DNA of 64,000 nucleotides from Prorocentrum cordatum (GCA_963575745.1 CAUYUJ010007469.1:61716-125715), one strand, 5' to 3'; positions 42,630 through 53,565 are shown, counted from the first letter of the stretch. Notes: generated by a model from the sequence alone, not told the origin. Made by a program: numbers and translations.

Positions 42630-42785
42630 GGAGGAGAAGGAGGAGGGCGGAGGAGGAGGAGGAGGAGGGCGGAGGAGGAGGGCGGAGGAGGAGGAGGAGG
42701 AGGAGAAGGAGGAGGAGGACAAGGAGAAGGAGGACGAGGACGAGGAGGAGGAGGAGGAGGAGGAGGAGGAGAAGGAGGAGGAGGC
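42630..42785. repeat. GGA array
   Basis: Plus-strand GGA with AAG and GAC variants in the kinase intron, preceded by a run of about 18 C near 42594-42612. Around it (41.7-43.5 kb) I see only unassigned open frames. Confidence 0.95.
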
Positions 42786-43804
42786 AATGCGGCAATGCCC
42801 TTCTTGGACATGCCGGCCGATCCTCGATCGAAGGCGGGCCGGTCAGCCCAGCCAGGGCCTCCGCACCCCGCGCGGGTGCCGCCCGGCCCTCCGCTCGCGG
42901 CGAGCGGGCCTCGGGGGTGCCAGCGGGGCCCGCACCCGCTCTTGAGGGACCGCACGCGCTCGATGCACAGCAGAGGTGCGTCTGCAGTCGAGAAGGAGAC
43001 GCAGTTCGTTCTTTCTCCGGACTTGCTCTTGACAGCTTGCCTGGCCAAAGATGAAACATGAGGGGTGGTTTTCGGTGGTGGTGGTGGTGGAGGACGACGC
43101 CATTGTGCCAGCAGGCTTTGCTGTCGCCCTACGTCGCCTGCATCGCTATTTGTTTGGCTCTTTCACTCGCAGCTGCGTGCCTGGACAGAAAAAAAAAAAA
43201 CACACATCACCGCCAGGTCCAGTTGTTTGTCAGCGCCGCGATGCACGACTGCAGTGGATGAGGGAGTCGTGCCAATTTGGGTATGTCCCGCAGTGGCACG
43301 CAGGACTGTCGAGTCTAAGGTCGAGTCGAGTCGTCCTCCTCTTCGCTCTCCTCCTCCTCCTCCTCCTCCTCCTCCACCCCTTCACCTAATGCAGTCCCTC
43401 GTTATTCCTGGCTCGACCTCGTCGGCATCCTCGGTGCGCACAGGCAGTCCCTAAAGGGGGGCCGCGCCCGTGGACGCGGTCGCGTGCGCGGAGCCCTTTC
43501 CGCCCAGTGTGAGGACGAATCGGCCGTGAGGTGGGCGTTGGGGGGAGGGCGGAGCAGGAGAAGGCAGACGCCGCCGACCTGGAGAGGGAGGAGGGGGCGA
43601 AGCGGGGAACAGAGGCAATGCGGATGTGTAGACGGAGGAAGGAGGACGGAGGAAGGAGGGGGAATGTGCGGAGAGAGAGAGAGAGAGAGAGAACAAATGA
43701 TGGAAACAGAGAGCGGAATGAGGACGAACAGGACGAGCAGGACAAGGAGAACAGGGTAAGGAGGAGGGGGGCCTGGAGGAAAGGAGGATAATCAAATGCA
43801 GGAG

Positions 43805-44407
43805 GATCACGATGATGATGAACATGATGGGAATGATGATTCGGATGTGTATTGTGGCTACAATGAACATTGGGGACAGGACGATGGCAACGCTGCTGGC
43901 CATGGTATCATGATGACGACGATGTTGCTGATGATGGTGGTGATGATGATGCTGATGATGATGGTGATGTTCCTGCGGCTGATGATGATGACGACGGTGG
44001 TGTTGATGATGCTGGTGCTCAACACAATGGTGATGATGCATATGCTAGTAATGGTGGGGGCGACGATGAAGATGTTGCTGGTGATGAGATTAATGCTGGC
44101 GATGATGATGCTGATGATGATGATGCTGATGATAATACTGGTGGTGGTGATACTGCGGCTGATGATACTGATGGTGACGATGATGATGATGATGATGATG
44201 ATGATGCTGATGATGATGATGATGATGATGAGGAGGAGGAGGAGGAGGAGGAGGATGATGATGATGATGATGTTGATGTTGATGTTGATGATGGTGGGGA
44301 TGATGATGATGATGATGATACTGAGGTGGAGGATGATGAGGGGGTGGAGGGTGAGGGTGACGATGATGACGATGATGATGATGACGATATGATGATGATG
44401 ATGATGA

Positions 44408-44454
<47 letters not shown>

Positions 44455-44458
44455 GATG

Positions 44459-44523
<65 letters not shown>

Positions 44524-44553
44524 TGATGATGATGATGCTGCTGCTGATGATGA

Positions 44554-44639
<86 letters not shown>

Positions 44640-44640
44640 G
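43805..44640. repeat. GAT/GCT trinucleotide array
   Basis: More than 800 bp of GAT-rich repeat with GCT runs at about 44461-44494 and long pure (GAT)n at about 44550-44637, then GGA to 44740. It occupies the intron before the activation-segment exon. The Asp- and His-rich frames are artefacts. Confidence 0.95.
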
Positions 44641-44802
44641 GAGGAGGAGGAGGAGAGGAGGAGGAGGAGGAGGCGGAAGCGGAGGAGAGGGAGGAGGAGG
44701 ACGGGGAGAAAAAGGAGGAGGAGCAGGTTGAGGAGGAGGAGAAGGTGAGGGGAGGAGTCTCAGGGAGGAGGAGTGTCCCTGCACCCGATCCTGCTTTAGC
44801 AG

Positions 44803-44880
44803 GCAAGCTGTGCGACCTGGGCATGGCGCTGCCCGTCTGGTCCAGCACGGCCCGCGCCTTCACGGTGTGCGGCACGCCAG
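44803..44880 (+). CDS. Kinase exon: activation segment (subdomains VII-VIII)
   Basis: 78 nt encoding (G)KLCDLGMALPVWSSTARAFT then VCGTP. DLG stands for DFG, with the metal-binding Asp kept. FTVCGTP corresponds to the PKA/PKG T-loop TLCGTPEY, so the Thr is the expected activating phosphosite. The acceptor is TTTAGCAG|GCAAG. The exon end is ambiguous because CCAG occurs at both ends of the intron; the best joining gives CGTP-AD-MAPEV. Confidence 0.9.
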
Positions 44881-44964
44881 AGTATCCAACCGCGCCTTCC
44901 CCAGCGGCGGGGCCGCCCGAACCCCCATTGGAGCAGGGCCGACCCCTCCCCGCGCGCCTCCGCC

Positions 44965-45035
44965 CCCTCCTCCTCCTCCTCCTCCTCCTCCTCCTCCTCC
45001 TCCTTCTCCTCCTCCTCCTCCTCCTCCTCCTGCCC
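44965..45035. repeat. CCT array
   Basis: (CCT)n with CTT variants just downstream of the activation-segment exon. It is opposite in strand bias to the neighbouring GGA arrays. Confidence 0.95.
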
Positions 45036-45642
45036 CCTCGTTCCTCGCCCCCTCGCCCCCTCGCTGCCCCTGCCGCCGCTGGCCGCTGCTGCTGGTGTTT
45101 CTGCTGTTCCGCCTCCTTCGCCTCCTCCTCCGCTCCCAGACGGCAACGACGACGACGACGACGACGGCCACGACGACGACGACGCGCTCCCGCCGCTGCT
45201 CGCCGCTGGCCGCCTGCCCTCCCGTGGCTTCCAATCCCGCTTCCCCCCGCTCCTGTCGCTGCCGCTGCGCCGCCTCCCTCCCTTGAGCGGAGAGGGCGGG
45301 GAGGGACGAGAGGGAGGGAGGGATCATTGAGAGCAAAAGACACCCTAACCCAAATGATGCGATGAAGACCTGACCTACTTTAGGTCCTCGTCTTCGCAGT
45401 GGGGATGATAGATATTGGCTGCTTGTTCTGAGGTATCTGCAGGAAAGACCCCCCATCCCTAATATTTCTGGCCCTCCTAATTTGGGTCCCTTCCCACAGG
45501 GTTCGAATCCTTTTTATTGCTGATGAAACCAGGAACAGGGAGGAGGGAGGAGGAACGGGAGAGCGGAGGAGGAGGGAGGGAGCAGGAGGAAGAGGGAGGA
45601 GAGGCAGGGAGGAGGGAGGAAGGAGTCGAAGAACAAAATACG

Positions 45643-45803
45643 ACATGGACGTACTTTCTCGGAGTTCCGCGCGGATTTCTTGGATTGGCGCTGGGCCCCC
45701 GCGGCGGCGCCTCCGGCGCCTCCGGCGCCTCCGCGCGCCACGGAAAGGGGTACACCGCCGATCCAAAAAGTCTGCGCGGACCTCCGAGAAGTGGTGTTTA
45801 TGC
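45643..45803. mobile_element. Family A inverted-repeat element, copy A5
   Basis: 161 bp. The left arm ACTTTCTCGGAGTTCCGCGC mirrors the right arm (in reverse ACTTCTCGGAGGTCCGCGCA). The centre has GGCGCCTCC repeats. It lies 190 bp upstream of the APE-motif exon. Confidence 0.85.
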
Positions 45804-45996
45804 TGTTCTTTTCTTCCTTCAGGGAGGAGGGGGGCAGGAGGGGGAGGCAGGAGGGAGAAGGAGGGAGGAGGCAGTGGAGAGGAGGGGAGGAGGCGGGTGG
45901 AGGGGGAGGACGAGGCAGGCAACGTGCAGGCTGAGCCCTTGCACGCTCGAGCCCGGCCGCCCCCTCCCTCCCGAGCCAGGGGGGCGGGAGGGCCAG

Positions 45997-46081
45997 CGGA
46001 CATGGCGCCGGAGGTGGCCTCCCGCAGCGGCTACACGTGCACGGCGGACTGGTGGTCCCTCGGCGTGCTGCTGCACGAGTT
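45997..46081 (+). CDS. Kinase exon: APE motif and helix F (subdomains VIII-IX)
   Basis: About 85 nt encoding DMAPEVASRSGYTCTADWWS then LGVLLHEL. APE and the D-x-W-x-x-G block (ADWWSLGVLL) are intact and follow the AGC pattern DWWALGVLIYEM. The acceptor is GGCCAG|CGGACATGG; the donor is placed at GAGTT|GCCTG (GC type). Codons are almost all G/C-ending. Confidence 0.92.
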
Positions 46082-46104
46082 GCCTGAGGGGGGGGGCGAG
46101 TAAG

Positions 46105-46280
46105 GAACAGGAGGATGGGGGGGATGAGGGGGAGGAGGCGGAGGAGGAGGAGGAGGAGGAGGACGACGACGACGAGGAGGAGGAGGAGAAGGAGGAAGAA
46201 GAGGAGGAGGAGGAGGAGGAGGCGGAGCAGTAGGAAGAGGGGGAGGGGAGGGAGGAGAAGGGGGAGGGGGAAACAGAGGG
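46105..46280. repeat. GGA/GAC array
   Basis: Plus-strand GGA with GACGAC interruptions, starting right after the helix F exon. Confidence 0.9.
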
Positions 46281-46303
46281 GAAGGAGAGGGAGTTCGAGC
46301 ATA

Positions 46304-46375
46304 AGGAGGTGGAGGTAGAGCCTCTACCTCCACCTCCTCCGTCCTCCTCGTCCTCTACAGGTAGAGGACGAGGAG
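46304..46375. repeat. Two adjacent perfect palindromes
   Basis: First: 17-bp arms AGGAGGTGGAGGTAGAG (46304-46320) and its complement (46322-46338) around one base. Second: 15-bp arms CTCCTCGTCCTCTAC (46344-46358) and its complement (46361-46375) around AG. The sequence GTAGAGGACGAGGAGCAGGA recurs about 43 bp further on. Confidence 0.9.
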
Positions 46376-46454
46376 CAGGAGAAGTTGACTGAGGCGAAGC
46401 AGGAGGTAGAGGACGAGGAGCAGGAGGAGGCGATTGAACAGGCGTGGTAGCGAC

Positions 46455-46515
46455 TTAGAGTGAGGAGGAGGAGAAGGAGGAGGAGGAGGATAATCACGAG
46501 AAGGAGGAGGAGGAT
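46455..46515. repeat. GGA stretch
   Basis: Short purine array in the kinase intron. Confidence 0.85.
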
Positions 46516-46854
46516 ATGCAGCTACGCGCATGCGACGCGCCCGCTCTGCGCATACGCGAAACGCTTTTGTCGACTATCAGCTTTTGCGCAGCTGGCGGAC
46601 GCTGCCACTTCTGTCTCCTCCTCCTCTTCCTCATCCTCCTCCTTCTCATCCTCCTCGTCATCCTCGAATGTTTGTATTGCTTTTCCTAGGGGCGTCGGGG
46701 CTGTCACTGACCCCTCGCCGGGACTTCGTCCCTGAGCAGTGTAAAAAAAGGTCCCCTCGGACATGCCCCTGTTGGACTCGTCGAGCATCCCTCTATCTTT
46801 CTCTCTCTCTCTCTTCCCCAGAGTGGCGGGCGATCCTCGAATAAGGGCGGAGAG

Positions 46855-47070
46855 GAGCAGGCTGAGGAGGAGGAGGAGGAAGAGGAGGAGGAGGAGGAGG
46901 AGGAGGAGGAGCAGGAGGACGAGGAGGAGGAGGCGGAGGAGGGAAGGATGGGGGAGAGAGGGGCACGGGAAGCAGGAAGAGGTGGAGGTGGGCGAGGAGT
47001 AGGGCGAGGAGCAGGGCGACGAGGAGAGGGAGGAGGAGGGCGAGGAGGGGGGAGAGAGGGAAGGAGCATC
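46855..47070. repeat. GGA array
   Basis: Plus-strand GGA array ending about 30 bp before the helix G exon. Confidence 0.95.
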
Positions 47071-47096
47071 AGGAGCACAAGTACCAGCGCCCCCAG

Positions 47097-47165
47097 GCTG
47101 CTCACTGGGAGGACCCCCTTCGCGGCCGGGAGCCCCGCCGAGGTCTTCAAGAAGGCGGCCGCCGC
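47097..47165 (+). CDS. Kinase exon: helix G region (subdomain X)
   Basis: Encodes LLTGRTPFAAGSPAEVFKKA, matching the PKA/PKG block A-G-Y-P-P-F-x-A-x-x-P-x-x-I-Y-E-K. The acceptor is CCCCAG|GCTGCT; joined after GAGTT it reads HE-LLLTGRTPF with one extra residue. The donor is not resolved (repeated GC within GCGGCCGCC). The next 15-20 residues of the kinase fold (usually FP...S..) were not found between here and 50.4 kb. Confidence 0.85.
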
Positions 47166-47734
47166 TGGGGGGGGGGGGCCGCGGGCCAGAGGAGTCCGTC
47201 CGCCCACCCCTGGGCCGTGGGGTGGGCAGCACTGTCATCTCGAAATGATCGCTCGAGGAGGCTCTTTACGTCGCAGCGCGGAAGAGGCAGTCCACATGCG
47301 CGTTCAGACGGTCCGGTCAACGGAATGCGCAGACTAACCGGCGGCATGAGGAGGAAAAGGCAGGCGGAAGCAACCGCGAGGCGCGAGGAGGGGAGGGGGC
47401 GGCGTTCACATGGCGGGCGTCGCCGCGGAGTGGCTGGGGCGGCCAGCCTGTGCTGCAACCCTGGCAGCTGGCAGGGGGCGGCGTCGCGGCAACACTCAGG
47501 GGCTGAGGCAGGGGCTGCAGTGCAGGGAGATATCGCTCGAGGACATGCAAGCATGGATTACGGTCGGACCTAAGACAGAATAACCTCCTTCCAGAACAGG
47601 GGACCCTTCGCCGGCCAAAGCACACACAGAACATCCAAGGGCGCCCTCCCCCAGGATGCACAAGAACATCCAACGTATGTAAACGAAGAGCATCGAGGGC
47701 GCCCTTCCCCAACCGACCTCGATCTTACACCTCG

Positions 47735-47910
47735 GTCCTGTACCTCCTCCTCCTCCGCCTCCTCCGCCTCCTCCGCCTCCTCCGCCTCCTCCGCCTCCTG
47801 CTCATCCTCCTCCTCGTCCTCCTCCGCCTCCGCCTCCGCCTCCTCCTCCTCCTCCTCCTCCACCTCCGCCTCATCCTACTCCTCCTCCTCCTCCTCCTCC
47901 TCCTCCGCCT
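47735..47910. repeat. CCT/CCG array
   Basis: CCTCCTCCG units on the plus strand. Upstream (47575-47720) a segment is partly repeated (CATCCAAGGGCGCCCT / CATCGAGGGCGCCCT). Confidence 0.9.
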
Positions 47911-48235
47911 CGGGCACGTGGATTACCGACGGGTCCCGCTTCCATGCAGCATCGTCGCGCTCCAGTGCCACATCGGGCGGCACTGGCCTCATGCTTGGGG
48001 GGCGCCATCCCCGATCCATCGACTTGGCGCAAAAGCGCCAGATCTCAGGAGGGAAAAAACACACAGACACAATGAATCGTCGATCCCCCAGAAAATATGG
48101 GAAACTATGGGCAGTGGGGGGGAAGACAGAGACCCAGGAAATATGGGGAAATATGGGGAATCCTTTTTTGTGTGTATTTACTTGTGTGTCCTTGGGCCCC
48201 TTGAAGATCCATGGGTCCCTCAGCAGACCTCCCCT

Positions 48236-48358
48236 CGCGAAGTGATCACGACGGAATGCTTGCCTTTCTTTCTGGCCCGCGGGGGTTCTCACCGCGACCT
48301 GGGACCGCCAAAGCTCAGTCTGGGCGCAGAGCTGGCCCCGGGGAAGGGGTGGAGACCT
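48236..48358 (+). repeat. Family D dispersed element, copy D3
   Basis: GCGAAGTGATCACGACGGAA, CCCGCGGGGGTTCTCACCGC, GACCTGGGACCGCCAAAGCT and GCTGGCCCCGGGGAAGGGG align with D1. Confidence 0.6.
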
Positions 48359-48359
48359 C

Positions 48360-50460
48360 CAGGTGCCCACGCTGCGCGCAAAAACGCCACGGGGTGGGGG
48401 CGGGAGGAGGAAGAGAAGGCGGGGGAGGGATGAGGACGGGGAGGCGGGGAAGCCGTCGAGCCGAGCCCGTGGGTGACGTGCGTGTGCCCTGCAACGGAGG
48501 CGAACACCACATCAGCGCGCGGCGCTGCGCCGCTGACGGACTCCCCAACGCTGTCCCACGGGAGGCTGCTGGCGCGGAGGAGGAGCACGGCACCCGCTGA
48601 TGAGCCGATTGCACTTTGCAGCGCGCACCAAGCAAAACCAAGACGAGGGCAAACCAGTCGGTTTGGGAGTCCGTGTTGGTTCGTACGGGATTGTGGATGG
48701 CTGAGGAGGGGGGTTCTGAAAGCAGGGCAGGTGCAATCATCTGTGGGGAGGAATATCTGTTAAAGCAAGATGCGGGTGCGATCCTCCTGCTCATCCATCA
48801 GGGCTTCTTCTGCGCAAGATGAGCGGCGGAACGCGCGTTTCATGAAGTGGGCGCCTTCCACTCGATCGCACGCAACGAAACGTGTTGCGGGCCAGCGCAA
48901 CCGCTGGTGCGATTGAGATGCGTTGCGCACCTGCGAGTGCTAGTTCTCGTATCGTTCGTTCGCCCCCCCTCTCTCCTCCTTCACACTGTTCGTCTCTCTC
49001 GTCGTCCGTCCCTTCCCCATCGCCTTCCCTCACTTCGTCATCCTCCCATCCCTTTCCTGGGCTTCTTTCCCAATTGTCACCCATGGATGTTTCAGGCTCG
49101 CTGATTATTTCCTGGCCTGGTGCACTGCCTCTCCGCATTGCCTCCCTACGTGCCGTTGTCCTGTCCAGTCCTGTCCTGTAAAAAAACGGGGTGTTGCAAC
49201 GTGCGAGCGTTAATCCGTTCGAGGGGTCCCGTGCTGTAAGAGCCAATCGGTTCCCAATATAGCGGGTGATTGCCCCACAGAGAGCCTGTTCTAGGGCCGA
49301 TGAAGGCCATCGGAACACAGCGGAAGCCAACCAGTGGGCCCATACCAGTCTGACAGAAGTGCCGCATGAGCCATGAAACATCATGGTATTCTCATCCCGC
49401 GGAGTGCGCAACAGCGATTTGGGGTCAATGCCTCTGCATGGGTCGCGAACTTTAGGGACGGGCACCCTGAGAACCTCCCCGAAGGGGGTGCGAAGGGGCG
49501 AGAGATGGAGGGAGAGGGTGAGGGAGGGCAGGAATGGAGAGGGAGTGTGTGGGAGGGGAATGGAGATGGAGGGAGAGGGAAGGAGGGCGCGAGAGGGGGC
49601 GAGGGAAGAAGGGAGAGGGAGGGCAGGAATCTAGAGGCTGAGAGGGAAGGACGGGGGGTGGGACGGCGGCGCGGAGGCGGACACGAAGGGGGGTGCAGGT
49701 CGAGGAGGACGAGGACTGAGGACAGCACAACCCTGGAACCCCAGCGAGGACGAGGAATGAGGACGAGGAAGGAGGCGGACGAGGAATGAGGAGGAGGAGG
49801 AGGAGGAGGAATGAGGAGGAGGAACGAGGTTGAGGAGGACGAGGAATGAGGACGAGGCATCTGGACAGCACCCCCAGCCAGGACATCACCCTGTCGGGAG
49901 TGGGGATCCTGGCTGGGGGTGGGGGTGCGCTGTGCTGCCCTCCAGGAACCGGGAGGGAGAGGACGGCGGGCGACGACGGGGAGGCCAGGGGGAGGCTGGG
50001 CTGGAGGAGGGCAGCGTCCAGGATCGAGGAGGCGTAAGACTCGAGTGCGCCAGAATTCGAGCTTGCCGACGCTTTTTGACGAGCGCGTCCCGGGTTTTGA
50101 CGGTCTAGTTTTCGTAGCATGTGTGCAGCGGGAGCTCGCGTCAAATTTCAGATCGAGCCTCGTCTTTTCCATGATGGCCCTGTGAGGCCAGTTGGAGGCC
50201 CTCCGAGCCCGTGTCTCGCGTCGCCCAGGCTGGAGGAGGGCTGCTCCTCCTCCACCCCGCCCCTCCCTCCCCGGCGCACGCTGGGCCCCACGTCGCGGGC
50301 GGCCGACGCACCGTGTGCCACCGAGGGCGTGCCGCTGCTCGCGACGGGCCTACTCACAGCCGTCGTCCGAAAGCACACGCGCCTGCTTCGATGTAAGTAA
50401 TGGATTGTACATGCCCCGCGGTGGATCCAGGCCACTTGCGAGTGGTTACTGGACGAGTAG
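48360..50460. other. No gene recognised; purine-rich and unique sequence
   Basis: 48.4-49.5 kb is unique sequence with unassigned short frames. 49.5-49.85 kb is GAGG-rich. 50225-50345 has an AG|GC acceptor-like start and strong G/C third positions (LEEGCSSSTPPLPPRRTLGP), which could be another exon on either strand. All of this would lie within the last kinase intron. Confidence 0.35.
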
Positions 50461-50465
50461 TGTGA

Positions 50466-50640
50466 GGCGGGCCGCCGGTGCCTCCTCGGGATCTTCGCCG
50501 TCGGCGTGCGTCGAAGCGCCCAGCCGTGGGTCGCCACGAGGCGAGGGCTGGCGTGGACGCGCTGGGCCTCCCGGGCGCCCTGCCATGGGCCGACCTGGTG
50601 CGGGGGCTGTGCAAGCAGGAGCCCGCCGCGGGGGGGTGTG
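50466..50640 (+). CDS. Kinase exon: C-lobe end (subdomain XI and tail start)
   Basis: Encodes PPRDLRRRRASKRPAVGRHE then ARAGVDALGLPGALPWADLV then RGLCKQEPA. The order K-R-P-x-V-G-R-x-E-A, V-D-A-L, L-P-W-A-D-L-V, K-Q-E-P corresponds to KRLG...V..H.(F)F...DW..L....PP in AGC kinases. The invariant Arg of subdomain XI is present. The upstream limit is a TGA at 50463; an AG at 50515-50516 is an alternative acceptor that would trim the exon. The hydrophobic-motif tail was not located. Confidence 0.7.
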
Positions 50641-51267
50641 GGGGGGTGGGGGCGGGCAGACGGGGAGGAGATCGGGGGACGAAGGGGGGGATGTTTGCGG
50701 TGGTTCGAGGTTCCAGGTTTTCTGGCGCTTGCCGTTGTTCCGAGGCGGCTTTCCAGCCTCGGGATGGTGTCCAGCACCTGCGCCTCGCCGAGAGCGTTCC
50801 GGGGGTGCTGGAACCGTCCCGATCGGCCGCCGGGGAGCCGAGTGATGACCCGAATGCCCAGACGAGTAGGCGCGAACGAGTAGGCGCCTCTCTGACAGGT
50901 TGTGCCGAGCCGTTGTGGCTACAGGTGGCACATTCTCACATACATGTGTCGCCCAATCGTACTGGCTGACTTCTCCCTGGTGCATCTCTGATTCCAAACG
51001 CTCCCCTGAAGCAGTGCAAACAGAAACAGAGGGGGGTGGGAGAGCGCAGCGTCCAGCTGCGTCAGGTGCGGCCTGATCAGGGGGGGGGATGTGCAAGGCA
51101 GCCGGAGGTCCTGGAGAGCGCCCGCCCGCTCGAGACTGGGTCAGCAGGCTGCTCTGCTATGTGAGGGGGTGGTCTTACCTCGGCCGGGAGGCGCTCACAG
51201 ACAGGCCGGGTGCTCCACCCGCATCCCGAGCTTCAGTCAGTGCCTCGTCTGAGGCGAGGCGGGGAGG

Positions 51268-51335
51268 AGGAGGAGGAGGAGGAGGAGGAGGAGGAGGAGG
51301 AGGAGGAGGAGCGGGAGGAGGAGGAGGAGGAGGAA

Positions 51336-51378
<43 letters not shown>

Positions 51379-51379
51379 C

Positions 51380-51421
<42 letters not shown>

Positions 51422-51458
51422 GGAGGAGGAGGCGGAGGAGGAGGAGGAGGAGGATCCA
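51268..51458. repeat. GGA/GAT compound array
   Basis: (GGA)n to about 51335, (GAT)n to about 51420, then GGA again. Confidence 0.95.
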
Positions 51459-51477
51459 CACAAGTGTTCTGATATGT

Positions 51478-51975
51478 ATATACAGTTTTGTATGCATGTA
51501 TGCATGTGTGCATGTACGTAGGTCTGCATGTCTGTCTGTATACATGCATGCATAGATGTACGTACGTAATAACGTGTGTGTATGTGTGTATGTGTATGGT
51601 GTTATGTGTGTATTCATGTTTATGTGTATATATGTATATGTGTATATGTGTCTGTATTTGTGTATGTCTGTATTTATGTATGTACGTTTGTATGTGTGCA
51701 TGTCTGTCTGTCTGACTGTCTGTCTGTCTGTCTGTCTGTATGTATGTATGTATGTATGTATGTATGTATGCATGTATGTATGTATGCATGCATGCATGCA
51801 TGCATGCATGCATGCATGCATGCATGTATGTGTGTATATATGTGTGTATGTATGTATGTATGTATGTATGTATGTATGTATGTACGTATGTATGTTTGTG
51901 TGCATGCATACGTGCATGCATGCATGCAGGCATGTATGTATGTATCTATGCATGTGTATCTCTGTGTGTCAACAT
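51478..51975. repeat. TATG/CATG tetranucleotide array
   Basis: TGTATGTATG, GCATGCATGC and GTCTGTCTGT blocks over about 500 bp. It is A/T-richer than the surroundings. Confidence 0.95.
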
Positions 51976-52679
51976 ATAACACATATACATATGTATCCCT
52001 TCCCTCCCGCTCTCTGTATGGTTGTACTCCTTAACCCCCCCCCTTCCATTTCCTCTCTGTACCTCTCTTTTTGTCTGCCCTACTTTAGCACATACCTTCC
52101 AACAGATGGCGACTCCTGGGGAGCGGTGCTCCAGTAGTGGCCTGGCCCTGGTCTGCTCAAACCCCCCCGCATGGCCTGCTGGCCCTTGTAGGGGGGGAGG
52201 GCGGCGTCCTAACGACCCGATCGCCATCATTTCACAGCTCACAGGCGGAGGCAGCGGAGGAGGGCCGTGTGGCAACCGTCCTCGGAGGCGGCCAGGGGTG
52301 CCGGGCCCCCCCCGCCCGCGCGCGGCTTCGCGCGCGGCGCGGGCGGCTTCGGACTCGCCCAGCGTTGTGGAGAAGGAGGAGGAGGAGGAGGACGAGGATG
52401 GGAGGATGGGGCGGAGGGGGAAGCGGAAGGTTGTAGCAGGAGCAGGGGGAGAATGATGAGGGGCAGAAGAAGGTGAAGTGAACAGGGTGAGCATGATGAG
52501 GGAGGAGGAGGAGGAAGAGCAGTAAAATTGTAGTGGCGCCGCCGGCAACGGATATTGCGAGCGACGGCTTCAAAGTCAAAACGCCGTGGGCCAAAGGACG
52601 GATTGAAAGGTAAGGTAAGGGGGGTTGGGAGGAGGGAGTATGACAAGCGGGCGAGGTGACAGTTGTCCGATTATTGTGC

Positions 52680-52870
52680 TCTCTCCTTCCCCCTCCCTCT
52701 CTGTCTCTCTTTCTCTTACTCTCTCTCTCTCTGTCTCACTCTTGATTTGTTGTCTCTCTCTCTCTCTCTCTCTCGCCCTGTTATGTGTATATATATGTAT
52801 GTATATATGCGTATGCGTCAAACCGATACTTATAACACATACATATACATATGCGTTATATATAACATGT
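52680..52870. repeat. TC tract and TATATG-rich tract
   Basis: CTCTCTCT at 52685-52775 followed by ATATATGTATG sequence. A 20-nt T run lies at 52920-52939. Confidence 0.9.
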
Positions 52871-52949
52871 AAATATTGGCATCTCTGCTTCTCCATCGCA
52901 TCAAATCCAGTTTTGAGGCATTTTTTTTTTTTTTTTTTATTTTCCTGGC

Positions 52950-53520
52950 TAGGGTTGCTCGTGGATGTTCGTCTTCCGTTGGCCGTTCCTGTCGTCGCTC
53001 CAGTTATTTCAGGAATTCGCGACACGTTCGCCTTTCTGGGTTCGAGCGGCACCGCGCTCACAAACAAACGCCGCATCATCCACCTCATCTGTGCCTACAT
53101 GTATCTCCAGTCGTCTTCACCTCCCGCTGTTCACTCCCTTCTGCAAGTTTACCACATCTGCCGCTTCTACATGGACAGCCTGGGCCTCCACGTCCTCATC
53201 CGCCCATCTTCTCCCGTCCGCCTCCGACCCCCCTCCTTTCCTGCGGCTCCTCTCTCCCCTCGCAGGATCCGCAGCGAGGGCTGAGCGGGACACGCAGCCC
53301 TCCTGCCACGCAGTCCTTCGTTCAGCCGGCACGGCGTCGGAGAGTGCTGCTGCGACGCTCGTGGCAGGGGCCGCGTGTCCAGGCATGGCATCGTTGGCCT
53401 GGCCCGTGCTCAGACTGGCACACAGCAGCATTGGGAGGGCACGAGCCATACACCGCCGGCCTTGGCCAGGCAGATCCTGGGCACATGCATCTGCCTTCCT
53501 GCCCAGGCCAGGAGGGCGTA
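52950..53520. other. Unique sequence, coding unassigned
   Basis: Plus-strand frames are open through 52.6-53.28 kb (PVISGIRDTFAFLGSSGTAL, YHICRFYMDSLGLHVLI) and to 53.6 kb in other frames. No domain is recognised and no start or splice sites are supported. Confidence 0.25.
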
Positions 53521-53565
53521 TACACCGATCCTGGGCCCAGGATGAGCCCGGCCAGGATCGGTGTA
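53521..53565. repeat. Hairpin with 14-bp perfect arms
   Basis: TACACCGATCCTGG (53521-53534) and CCAGGATCGGTGTA (53552-53565) with a 17-nt loop. Confidence 0.85.

Larger units (their letters stand above)
33902..50640 (+). other. AGC-family protein kinase locus (six exons seen)
   Basis: Six plus-strand segments encode consecutive parts of an AGC kinase (PKA/PKG type): helix E, catalytic loop, activation segment, APE and helix F, helix G region, and C-lobe end. They are in the right order over 16.7 kb. Exons are about 65-175 nt and introns about 0.9-6.7 kb. Three junctions fit ...G or ...T | GC at the donor and AG | GC at the acceptor, a GC-AG class known in dinoflagellates. The Gly-loop, VAIK Lys and helix C exons were not found; they may lie upstream or in the gap. 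Introns carry families A and C, GGA/GAT arrays and an antisense RRM gene. The substrate is unknown. Confidence 0.85.

Noticed and set aside
42791-43061. Plus- and minus-strand frames at 42.8-43.06 kb as a kinase exon
   Set aside because: G/C third positions look coding-like, but no kinase motif fits and both strands are equally open.
43805-44784. Asp-rich plus-strand and His/Ile-rich minus-strand frames up to 417 codons
   Set aside because: Translation of (GAT)n and (GCT)n repeats. The real kinase exon at 44803 is in a different, short context.
48470-48600. Candidate missing kinase exon between helix G and the C-lobe end
   Set aside because: No frame gives the expected FP...S...L(I/V)..LL pattern; the acceptor-like AG|GC alone is not enough.
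51478-52034. Cys/Met/Tyr/Val repeat frames (MYVCMYVC) and their minus-strand HTYI partners
   Set aside because: Translation of the TATG/CATG tetranucleotide array.
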